Below the pieces are notes generated by a model, which was not told the DNA's origin, made no database searches, and was given only the letters and a program-made list of their open reading frames with translations. The translations under genes were made by a program, and so were the position numbers. From DATGKR01 sp035294565 (GTDB taxonomy: Bacteria > Actinomycetota > Acidimicrobiia > Acidimicrobiales > Palsa-688): 23,043 nucleotides of DNA. The stretch spans positions 1-23,043 of the forward strand of contig DATGKR010000007.1 in assembly GCA_035294565.1 (NCBI GenBank), read 5' to 3'. Shown here in pieces: positions 7,412 to 14,175 of this stretch (the first letter of the stretch is position 1; every line of letters starts with the position of its first letter).

Positions 7412-7541
7412 AGTGGCCGCGCCGGGGGTGAAGGCGCAAAGGCGCATCGCACTTTTCCCCGGCGGCGGTTGGTAAGGTCGCCTGTCCGGGGCCGGTGCCG
7501 GTACCGGGTGTCCCATACGAGGAGATCGGAAAGCCCGAGTC

Positions 7542-8180
7542 GTGAGCCAGGTGGCACAACGGAGGCGAGGGCGCCGGCCGCGCGCCGTGGGCGAGGAGCA
7601 GAAGGAGGCTCGCAGGCGGGAGATCCTCCGGGCAGCCAAGTCCGTGTTCGCCAAGCAGGGCTACCACTCCACGACGATGGCCGACGTGGCGAAGGCCGCC
7701 AAGTTGTCCTACGGGGCGGTGTACTGGTATTTCCCCTCCAAAGAGGAGCTGTTTCACGCCGTGATGGCTCTGGAGGAGGAGGCTCTCCGCGAGAGGATCT
7801 ACGAGGAGCTGGCCGGCGCTGCCCCCGGGGACCTGATAGCCGGTCTCACCCTCGCCGTGCGGGCGACCTTCGAGTTCTTCCAGGAGGACCGAGCGGCGGC
7901 CCGGCTGTTCTTCCGCGACGCCTACTCGCTCGGCGGTCGGTTCGAGTCGCACCTGTTCGGCATCTACGAGCGCTTCATCGACGACATAGCCGCTCTGATC
8001 GCCGAGGCCCAGCGGCGCGACCTCATCGTGGAGGTGCCCCCCCGGATGGCCGCCTTCAGCCTCGCGGCTCTGATCGGCCAGCTGGCGCACCGTCGCTTGA
8101 CGACCGACGACGGCCTCGACGCAGCGGTGGTGGCTGACTTCGTGGTCCGTCTGGTAATGGACGGCCTGCGCCCCCGCTGA
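7542..8180 (+). CDS. TetR/AcrR-family transcriptional regulator
   Basis: This 212-residue repressor-type protein has a basic N-terminus (RRRGRRPRAVGEEQKEARRR) and a TetR DNA-binding domain from about residue 25 to 72. It includes ILRAAKSVFAKQGYHSTTMADVAKAA and the recognition part LSYGAVYWYFPSKEELF. The C-terminal ligand domain (~75-205) is helical, with FEFFQEDRAAARLFFRDAYSLG; this form is common among regulators of fatty acid, sterol and acyl-CoA metabolism. The start is GTG 7542; GTG 7551 is an alternative. It is divergent from the CMD-like gene across operator A. As the only TetR gene in the window, it is the best candidate to bind all five palindromes and control the transporter, thiolase operon and hydroxylase-like gene (inference). 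Confidence 0.9.
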   Translation: MSQVAQRRRGRRPRAVGEEQKEARRREILRAAKSVFAKQGYHSTTMADVAKAAKLSYGAVYWYFPSKEELFHAVMALEEEALRERIYEELAGAAPGDLIAGLTLAVRATFEFFQEDRAAARLFFRDAYSLGGRFESHLFGIYERFIDDIAALIAEAQRRDLIVEVPPRMAAFSLAALIGQLAHRRLTTDDGLDAAVVADFVVRLVMDGLRPR

Positions 8181-8237
8181 GCGGGGCGGCTCCTGGTGGG
8201 ACGCGCCCGTCCTCGCCGGTCCTGCGCCGGCCTTGCT

Positions 8238-8255
8238 GATCGACAAGTCAGTCAT
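8238..8255. promoter_or_regulatory. TetR-type operator, site B (degenerate)
   Basis: The core GATCGACAAGTCAGTC (8239-8254) has one arm (GTCAGTCA) identical, as its reverse complement TGACTGAC, to the left arm of site D. The other arm has two mismatches. It lies about 50 bp upstream of the ferritin-like gene in an AT-rich patch (CAGTCATTAAAATGG). It is weaker than the other four sites. Confidence 0.5.
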
Positions 8256-8303
8256 TAAAATGGTCGACGGCGACCCGGCCGGGGCCGCCGAGGGAGGTCA
8301 GGC

Positions 8304-8984
8304 ATGTCCCAAACGGCGACGATCCAGGTCCTCGGCGCCATCGCCTACGGCGAATGGAAAGCCTACGAAGCGGCGAGGCGCAGGGCCGAGGAGACATCCG
8401 ACCCGGCGGAGCGGAAAGTCTGGAGGACGATCGCGGCCGAGGAGCTTCGCCACCACAAGGGTTTCGTACGGCGCCTGGAAGCCACCGGCGGCGAGCCCGA
8501 GCGGGCAATGGCCCGCTACCGGGCATCGCTCGACCATTTTCACGGGCTCCCCGAGGAGGGCGACCCCGTGGCGCGCGCCGTTTGCGACTTCCTCGGCGAG
8601 GGGATCGCCACCGACCTGCTCACCTGGTTGCGACAGGTGATGGACCCCGAAACGGCCGCCTTCATCGACACCGTGCTAGAGGACGAGGTCGGCCACGAGG
8701 GAAGGGCCATCGCGGAGCTGCGCCGGTTGATCGAGTCGGAGCCCAACGGCAGGGCTCGCTCGGCGGCAGGCGCCCGGCGCATGCTGGTCCGCATGGCCAC
8801 CAGCAGCCCGGGCTCGGGGCCGTCCTTCGTGGCCTTCCTGCAGATCGGGAACCCGCTCGGCCTGCTTTCCAGCTTGAGCGGCGGTTACCTGCGGCGTCTG
8901 CGCGCCATCGGCATAGGTCCCCTGGCGCCGATCGACGAGCTCAACCGGCTGGTCCGGCGCCAGCGGGCCCCACGCGCAGCCTGA
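8304..8984 (+). CDS. Ferritin-like di-iron protein (MiaE-like fold)
   Basis: This 226-residue protein has a ferritin-like four-helix bundle with a full set of di-iron ligands: E17, E47 and H50 (AAEELRHH) in the first helix pair, and E99, E128 and H131 (LEDEVGHEG) in the second. The duplicated E...ExxH pattern suits an oxygenase, peroxidase or rubrerythrin-type protein, including MiaE-like tRNA hydroxylases. After residue ~150 a tail follows with a hydrophobic patch (FVAFLQIGNPLGLLSSL), which may touch a membrane. GGGAGG (8292-8297) precedes the ATG at good spacing. It lies 123 bp after the TetR gene on the same strand and has operator B upstream, so it may be an oxygen-using or iron-protective member of the regulon. 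The substrate is unknown. Confidence 0.8.
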   Translation: MSQTATIQVLGAIAYGEWKAYEAARRRAEETSDPAERKVWRTIAAEELRHHKGFVRRLEATGGEPERAMARYRASLDHFHGLPEEGDPVARAVCDFLGEGIATDLLTWLRQVMDPETAAFIDTVLEDEVGHEGRAIAELRRLIESEPNGRARSAAGARRMLVRMATSSPGSGPSFVAFLQIGNPLGLLSSLSGGYLRRLRAIGIGPLAPIDELNRLVRRQRAPRAA

Positions 8985-9164
8985 GCCTCGTTTTGTCGCG
9001 GCGCCGGGGCTGAGCCCGGCCGACTGCTGAGCGCGGCGGAGGCGGTGTGCTCGGTCGCCGGCGTGGGGTGAGGTGGGGTTGGCGCAGCGGGCGGTGACGG
9101 TGCCCCCGGGGACCGTCCTCAGGGTCCAAGGAGCGCTGGCGGGGGGGAAGGGCGGCCCCCTTCT

Positions 9165-9216
9165 ACCGAAGTGTCCAGAGCTCGTCTCTTCGAGGGCGGC
9201 CTCTGGACACTTCGGT
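9165..9216. repeat. 16-bp perfect inverted repeat with 20-nt loop
   Basis: ACCGAAGTGTCCAGAG (9165-9180) is matched exactly by its reverse complement at 9201-9216. The 20-nt loop itself contains a small hairpin (CTCG...CGAG). The structure could be a bidirectional terminator for the two convergent genes, although it lacks a T-tract. The GGACACTT motif also recurs at the ends of IS21-family elements, so an insertion sequence remnant is the alternative. Confidence 0.75.
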
Positions 9217-9266
9217 TCGAATATTCACCCCAATGGTCCACTCGGAGCGCCTTCATCTCATTGGTG

Positions 9267-9278
9267 TGGACACTTCGG
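9267..9278 (+). repeat. Third copy of the TGGACACTTCGG repeat
   Basis: TGGACACTTCGG occurs here in the same orientation as the right arm of the 9165-9216 inverted repeat. It runs into the palindrome TTCGGCCGAA (9274-9283). Between the two direct copies there is an imperfect inverted pair, CACCCCAATG (9226-9235) and CATTGGTGTG (9259-9268). Several same-orientation copies of a GGACACTT motif within ~60 bp resemble an IS21-type terminus, but no transposase gene is nearby. Confidence 0.5.
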
Positions 9279-9314
9279 CCGAAAGAGGAGCTTCAGCTGA
9301 GTGTTGGGGCTTGC

Positions 9315-12300
9315 TCAAGTTCCCCGCGCGGCGGGTGTCCGGCGGCGCCGGGCGGGCTTCGAGGCGACCCTCCCGGAGCGCTTCAACGCGGCGGGGTCGT
9401 TGCCGAGGTAGGAGGCGATGACGCGGTCGTCGGAGAGGACCTCCTCGGGATCACCCTCGGCCAGCACCTCCCCGAGGTGCATGCAGACGATCCGGTCCGC
9501 GATCGAGGCGAGCATCGGGATGTCGTGCTCGATTACGACCAGAGCGGCCCCCGTGGAGTCGCGGAGGTCCCGTAGGCGGCCGCCCAACGACTCGACCTCC
9601 CGCTGGGCGAGCCCCGAGGACGGCTCGTCGGCCAAGAGCACGGCGGGGGAGTGGGCCATCGCGCAGGCGAGCTCCACCACCCGCCGGGTGCCCGTCGAGA
9701 GCTCGGCGGTGAAGAAATCCCGGTAGGAGTCGAGCCCCAGCTCGGCCATCAGCCGTTCGGCGACCTCGGCCGCCACCTGCTCCGAGAGTCGGGCGTCGCC
9801 GAGGCGGAACGTGACCGCCACCGGTTCGCGGACCCACAGGTGCCGCTCGTAGGCGGCGGTGATCGTCTCCGCTACGGTCAGACCGGGGAAGAGCCGGGCG
9901 TCTTGGAACATCCGGCCCAGGCCGAGGCGGGCCCGGGCGAACGGGCTGGCGTCGGTCACGTCCACCTCACCGAGGTGCACCCGGCCGCCGGATGGGGCCA
10001 CAAAGCCTGAGAAGACGTCGAACAGGGTGGTCTTCCCAGCGCCGTTGGCGCCGATGACGCCGAGGATCTCCCCGGGGTGGACGGACAACGAGACGTGGCT
10101 CAAGGCGGCGATCCCCCCGAAGCGGACCGACACGTCGTCGAGCCTCAACGCCGAGCGTTCGTCGTCTACTGCGCCGGCAGGTCGCCCCTGGTTTCGCCGG
10201 GCCCGGGAGGGGGAGGACCCGTTGGCAGAGGTGGTTCGGGCGTCGCCCTTGGGGGTGCCGGCACCAGCGGCCTGCCCGTTGCTTTGCATGTCATTGCCGC
10301 CGAGGAAGACCGCCCGGGCCAGGTCGGGTCGACTGGCGAGCTCCCCGGTGGGGCCGCGGAAACGGTTGCGGCCTCGCTCGAGGAACATCGCTGAAGGCGC
10401 GAGGGAGGCCGCCACGTTGATCGACTGCTCGACGATGACCACCGTCTTGCCCTGCTCGGCGAGGGTGCGGACCGCTTGGAGCAGCTCGGCGACCACCGCG
10501 GGGGCGAGCCCAAGCGAAAGCTCGTCGATCAGCAGCACGGCCGGGTGGGTGAGAAGCGCCAGCCCGAGGGCCAGCATCTGCTGCTCGCCGCCGGACAGGT
10601 CGCCGGCTGCCACGGCCCGCCGGTTCACCAGCGGGGGGAACATGGCGAGCACCTCGCCGACGCGCCTGGCCACCTCGGCCTTGTCCCGGCGCACCAGCCA
10701 GGTCCCCACCTTCAGGTTCTCCTCGACGCTCAGGCTGCGGAACACGCCCCGCCCGCCGGGCACCATCGACAGCCCGGCGGCCGCCCGCGCCTCGGCGGTC
10801 CAGCCGGTGACGTCTGTCCCTCCCAGCACCACGCGCCCGGCGCGGGCGGGGAGTATCCCGGAGATGACCTTCAGCAAGGTCGACTTGCCCGACCCGTTGG
10901 TGCCCAGCAGGGCGAGCACCTGGCCGGACCCGACGGCCAGGTCCAGCCCGAAGAGGACCTGCACGTCCCCGTACGCGGCGTCGATGCCGCTGCAAGCGAG
11001 CTGGGTCCCCCCGGTCGCCGGCTCGCCGTCCACCTCCGCAACGGTGAAATGCGAGCTCGGCGGCGAGTCGTCGGCGGTCCCGGCTTTGCGCTCGAGGACC
11101 TCGACGTCGAGACCCGCGCGCCTCGCCACCAGGAGCAGCACGCGGTCACGGGCCCTCCCCAGCAGCTCGCCGAGGCCGCCGGGCAGCACCATGAGCAGCA
11201 CCAAAAGGCCGGCGCCGGTGGCCAACAGCTGGGCCGCACCGCCCAGGAAGTACTGGGCGCCTTCGACGTACGCGGCCCCCAGCAGGGCGCCCGGCAGCGA
11301 GCCGAGACCTCCCACGACCACCATCGTGAACACCACGACGCTCTCCTCGGGGTTGAAGCCCGAGAACGGCACCCCGCGCAGGACGAGGGTGTAGAGCCCG
11401 CCGGCGACGCCGGCCAGCATCCCGGAGAGGACGAAGGCGACCAGCTTGGTCCTCGCGGGGGAGACGCCGAAGGAGGCAGCCGCCCGGTCGTTGTCCCGGA
11501 CGGCGAGTAGAGCGCGCCCGGCGCGGCTGTAGCGGAACGCCCGGCACACCAGCAGGGACACGGCGAGCACCGCCAGGCACAGCTCGTAGAGCGCCAGGGG
11601 GGAGGAGAGGGGGATCCGGCCGAGCAGGTCCGGGCTCGGGACGAGCGGGGGGGTGAGCAGGGGGAAGTACGTGTTGTCGAGCAGCCAGGTGGACACCGGC
11701 ACCGCGAACGCCAGGGTCACCACGCCGAGGAAGAGCCCAGGGACCCGAAGGGACGGTAGGCCCAGCAGCAGGGCGCCGGCGCCGCCGGCCGCAGCGGCGG
11801 CCACGAGCGCCACGAAGAGGTCGGCGCCGGCGTGCACCAAAAGGGCGCCGGTCACCGAGGCCCCTATCCCGACGAAAGCGAACTGCCCGAGGCTGAGCTG
11901 GCCGGCCCAGCCGGTTAGTACCACCATCGACACGGCGACGATGGCGTAGACGGCTATGGCAGCGAGCAGGGTGTCGCGTGCGGCCGACAGGGAGACCGGA
12001 ACCAGCGCGGCCACGGCGACGAGGGCCGCCATACCGGCGACCCGGGCCGCGGTCAGGGGGGCGAGCCGTCGCAGCGCTGAGGGAAGGGGTCGGTCGCGGG
12101 CGGTGGTCAGCGTGCCGAGCCCCGGGGTCTCGCCGCGCCCGAGCGTCTTGCGCCGGGCGAGCACGGCGAGCAGGACGATCCCGAAAACGGCGACGTCGAC
12201 CGTGCTCGAGCGGGGGTAGGACCAAAGGACCGCCTGCTGGAAGACGTCGATCCCGATCGCGGCAGCGGCGGTGGCGGCCAGGCTGTCGAGGCCGCCGACC

Positions 12301-13130
12301 ACGGCCGCCGCCAGCGGCACGAGAAGCGCCGGCGGTCCGGCGAGAGAGCCCAGGTTGGGGCCGAGGATGGGAGCCGAGAGCATGGCGGCGACCGCCGACA
12401 GCCCGCCGGCGACCATCCAGGTGGCCCGCGACAGCCGCCGCACCGGGACGCCGAGCAGACGGGCACGTTCGTCCGAGTCGGCGGCTGCCCGAACCGCCAC
12501 GCCCGTGTCGGTGCGCGCGAGGAACCACCAAAGACCGGCCAGGACGACGGGGACCACGACGAAGACCGCGACCGAATTGCCGTCGAAGAGGACCGGTCCT
12601 ACGTCGAAGTGGAAGCGGAACGGCGTGGTGAAGGTGCTGAGAGGCGAGAGGTTGCCGAAGAGCGTCGGCAGCCCCAGCTCGCCGGCGCCGAGGAGCTGGG
12701 CGACGCCGATCGATGCCACGGTGAGGATCAACCGGGGCGCCTTGAAGAACCGCCGGACGACCGTGGCGTCGATCAGCGCGCCGGTGGCGACGCCAGTGGC
12801 CAGACCGACGGGCAGGGCGGCGAAGTAGGGCAGGTGCTCGCCCGTCACCATGACCACCGCCACGGCGGTGGCCAGCCCTCCGATGTCGGCCTGCGCGAAG
12901 TTCACGAACCTGGCGGCCCGGTAGACGAGGACCAGGCCGATGGCGGTCAGAGCGTCGAGCGCCCCGAAGACCACGCCGAGGAGGACGATCCCCGCCGGCA
13001 ACCCGGCGGGTAGCAGCGCCGAACCGGCGGACCAGGCGCCCGCCACCACGACCGCGGCGAGGGCGAAGCGGATGAGCCGTCCCCTGGACGCGGCGCCCAC
13101 CCGTGCCGCCAGGCCTGCTGCGGGCGTCAC
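9315..13130 (-). CDS. Four-domain fused HAAT (Liv-type) ABC importer: permease-permease-ATPase-ATPase
   Basis: One open frame of 1271 residues carries all membrane and ATPase parts of a branched-chain-amino-acid-type importer. Residues ~20-330 are a LivH-like permease and ~360-660 a LivM-like permease (TGWAGQLSLGQFAFVGIGA, FVLSGMLAGVAGGLY, VVVGGLGSLPGALLGA). Residues ~710-945 are a LivF-like ATPase with Walker A GTNGSGKST, signature LSGGEQ (845-850), Walker B LLIDE (E870) and Q902 in the switch position. A low-complexity linker (~946-990) leads to a LivG-like ATPase (~995-1240) with Walker A GANGAGKTT, Walker B LLADEP (E1169) and switch H1202. Its signature is LSTGTRR instead of LSGGQ. These four domains are usually separate genes. 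The GTG start overlaps the stop of the upstream anchored-protein gene (GTGA), showing coupling. The substrate-binding protein is encoded divergently at 14176. Relatives import amino acids, amides, aromatic acids and steroid catabolites; the substrate here is unknown. Confidence 0.9.
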   Translation of the reverse strand: MTPAAGLAARVGAASRGRLIRFALAAVVVAGAWSAGSALLPAGLPAGIVLLGVVFGALDALTAIGLVLVYRAARFVNFAQADIGGLATAVAVVMVTGEHLPYFAALPVGLATGVATGALIDATVVRRFFKAPRLILTVASIGVAQLLGAGELGLPTLFGNLSPLSTFTTPFRFHFDVGPVLFDGNSVAVFVVVPVVLAGLWWFLARTDTGVAVRAAADSDERARLLGVPVRRLSRATWMVAGGLSAVAAMLSAPILGPNLGSLAGPPALLVPLAAAVVGGLDSLAATAAAAIGIDVFQQAVLWSYPRSSTVDVAVFGIVLLAVLARRKTLGRGETPGLGTLTTARDRPLPSALRRLAPLTAARVAGMAALVAVAALVPVSLSAARDTLLAAIAVYAIVAVSMVVLTGWAGQLSLGQFAFVGIGASVTGALLVHAGADLFVALVAAAAAGGAGALLLGLPSLRVPGLFLGVVTLAFAVPVSTWLLDNTYFPLLTPPLVPSPDLLGRIPLSSPLALYELCLAVLAVSLLVCRAFRYSRAGRALLAVRDNDRAAASFGVSPARTKLVAFVLSGMLAGVAGGLYTLVLRGVPFSGFNPEESVVVFTMVVVGGLGSLPGALLGAAYVEGAQYFLGGAAQLLATGAGLLVLLMVLPGGLGELLGRARDRVLLLVARRAGLDVEVLERKAGTADDSPPSSHFTVAEVDGEPATGGTQLACSGIDAAYGDVQVLFGLDLAVGSGQVLALLGTNGSGKSTLLKVISGILPARAGRVVLGGTDVTGWTAEARAAAGLSMVPGGRGVFRSLSVEENLKVGTWLVRRDKAEVARRVGEVLAMFPPLVNRRAVAAGDLSGGEQQMLALGLALLTHPAVLLIDELSLGLAPAVVAELLQAVRTLAEQGKTVVIVEQSINVAASLAPSAMFLERGRNRFRGPTGELASRPDLARAVFLGGNDMQSNGQAAGAGTPKGDARTTSANGSSPSRARRNQGRPAGAVDDERSALRLDDVSVRFGGIAALSHVSLSVHPGEILGVIGANGAGKTTLFDVFSGFVAPSGGRVHLGEVDVTDASPFARARLGLGRMFQDARLFPGLTVAETITAAYERHLWVREPVAVTFRLGDARLSEQVAAEVAERLMAELGLDSYRDFFTAELSTGTRRVVELACAMAHSPAVLLADEPSSGLAQREVESLGGRLRDLRDSTGAALVVIEHDIPMLASIADRIVCMHLGEVLAEGDPEEVLSDDRVIASYLGNDPAALKRSGRVASKPARRRRTPAARGT

Positions 13131-14017
13131 CCGCCGGTTTCCCGGACCGGGACGAGCAGCCCGGCCGTGCCGGTCCCTCCCGACCCTCCCCCCGCCGTGC
13201 CAGGGGATCGACCGGTCCCACCCTGGGCCGCCGCAGGACTCCGAGCCGCATCCTGTGCGGCGGCGAGCAAGCGCTCGTAGAGAGCGTCCGGACCTTGCGC
13301 GCCCGAGGCTGACGCAGGGCTCGACGGGAGCGGCAGGACCGACACAAGAGGTATCAGCACCTGGAAGGCGATCTGCTGTATCAGCTGGTTGACCTGAGGC
13401 GGAAGCTGCCCGCTCGCCAGGTCAGACGGCAGGGCGGCGAGGATCGCGGGCAGCTGGGCGGCCAGGCCTGGCACCGAAGCCGCCACCGTGCAGAGGCCGG
13501 TGACGGCCTGCAGCAGCGCATACACCTGGGGGACCACCGGACCCGGGGGGGCGACCGCCGGGAGCGGGCACGATGGGGCGGAAGGCCCCGGAGGAGCCTG
13601 GGTGATCGGGCCCGGTGAGGTGCCCGACGAGGTGGAAGGGGAGAACCCCGCGACGCCCGGCGGCGAGCTGGCGCCCTCCGCGACGGCCGGCACACCGGTC
13701 CCGCCCTGCTGGGAGGCAGCGGACGAGGCGCTGAGGGCACCATTGGACGCGACGGGCGCCGCCGAAGGCGAGGAGGATAGGCGGACCGAGGGTGCTGCGG
13801 CCGACGGCGCGCTGAGCCGGGAAGGGCCGCTCGTCAGAGGACCCGCGGCGGCGAGCCGCACCGTGCTCGGGAAGACCGTCGCAACCAGGGCCAGGAACCC
13901 CGCGGCGACGGGCAGGGCCGCGTATCTCCTTGCCAGCACCCGCAGGAGAACGCGGGCGTCCCGGCGAAGCACGTCGCCGGTGACTGGTTCGCCCTTTAGC
14001 GCCGGAAGTGGTCTCAC
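13127..14017 (-). CDS. Membrane-anchored Ser/Ala/Pro-rich protein, unknown function
   Basis: I do not recognise this 296-residue protein. It has a basic cytoplasmic N-terminus of ~33 residues (RRDARVLLRVLARRY) and one transmembrane segment (~34-52, LPVAAGFLALVATVF). A long Ser/Ala/Pro/Gly-rich linker (~55-155) leads to a small helical domain (~160-235, VPQVYALLQAVTGLCTVAASVPGLAAQLPAILAAL, then QVNQLIQQIAFQVLIPLVSVLPLP) and a Gly-rich tail. C150 and C176 could form a disulfide outside the cell. The GTG start has GGGGGA upstream. Its TGA overlaps the GTG of the fused transporter gene, so production is coupled. The anchor-linker-domain design is also used by the substrate-binding protein across the divergent promoter, suggesting an extracytoplasmic accessory subunit of this importer (inference). 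Confidence 0.75.
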   Translation of the reverse strand: MRPLPALKGEPVTGDVLRRDARVLLRVLARRYAALPVAAGFLALVATVFPSTVRLAAAGPLTSGPSRLSAPSAAAPSVRLSSSPSAAPVASNGALSASSAASQQGGTGVPAVAEGASSPPGVAGFSPSTSSGTSPGPITQAPPGPSAPSCPLPAVAPPGPVVPQVYALLQAVTGLCTVAASVPGLAAQLPAILAALPSDLASGQLPPQVNQLIQQIAFQVLIPLVSVLPLPSSPASASGAQGPDALYERLLAAAQDAARSPAAAQGGTGRSPGTAGGGSGGTGTAGLLVPVRETGG

Positions 14018-14068
14018 GTGTCCCCCGGGCGTCGCCCCCGCGTCGCCGAGAAGCGGGAGGCGAGCCTT

Positions 14069-14090
14069 ATCGATTGATGTATCAGTCTAT
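14069..14090. promoter_or_regulatory. TetR-type operator, site C
   Basis: The core GATTGATGTATCAGTC (14072-14087) is a palindrome with one mismatch, flanked by AT on both sides. It lies between the divergent genes for the anchored protein/fused transporter (GTG 14017) and the substrate-binding protein (TTG 14176), so a single site could control both transcription units. A possible plus-strand -10, TATGCT (14088-14093), overlaps its right edge. Confidence 0.72.
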
Positions 14091-14175
14091 GCTAGCGTGG
14101 TGGCCGGGCCACCCATCCCGTCAGGTTTTCGACGGCGGCCGCCGGCCGTCCTTCTCGACAAAGGATGAAACCGGG

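Larger units (their letters stand above)
8985..9314. other. 330-bp non-coding region between convergent genes
   Basis: No convincing gene is seen here. The short frames that cross it have no recognisable product. The right half (about 9160-9300) is less GC-rich than the surroundings and carries the inverted and direct repeats listed separately. The left half is GC-rich and featureless. The region lies between the end of the ferritin-like gene and the end of the minus-strand transporter gene, so terminators for both are expected. Confidence 0.6.

Noticed and set aside
6843..8255. 470-codon minus-strand frame as one long protein
   Set aside because: Only the last ~186 codons resemble a family (CMD-like). 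The upstream part is antisense to the well-supported TetR gene and crosses operator A.
9859..11394. 511-codon plus-strand frame antisense to the transporter
   Set aside because: Ser/Pro/Arg-rich composition typical of antisense frames in high-GC DNA; no domain and no ribosome binding site.
9315..13130. Fused transporter as an artefact of a sequencing frameshift
   Set aside because: A shift would normally shorten frames rather than join four intact domains with plausible linkers. I cannot rule it out without read data, so the check is given in the findings.
11146..13347. 733-codon minus-strand frame overlapping the transporter
   Set aside because: It is an Arg/Gly/Pro-rich out-of-frame shadow of the permease domains with no recognisable motif.
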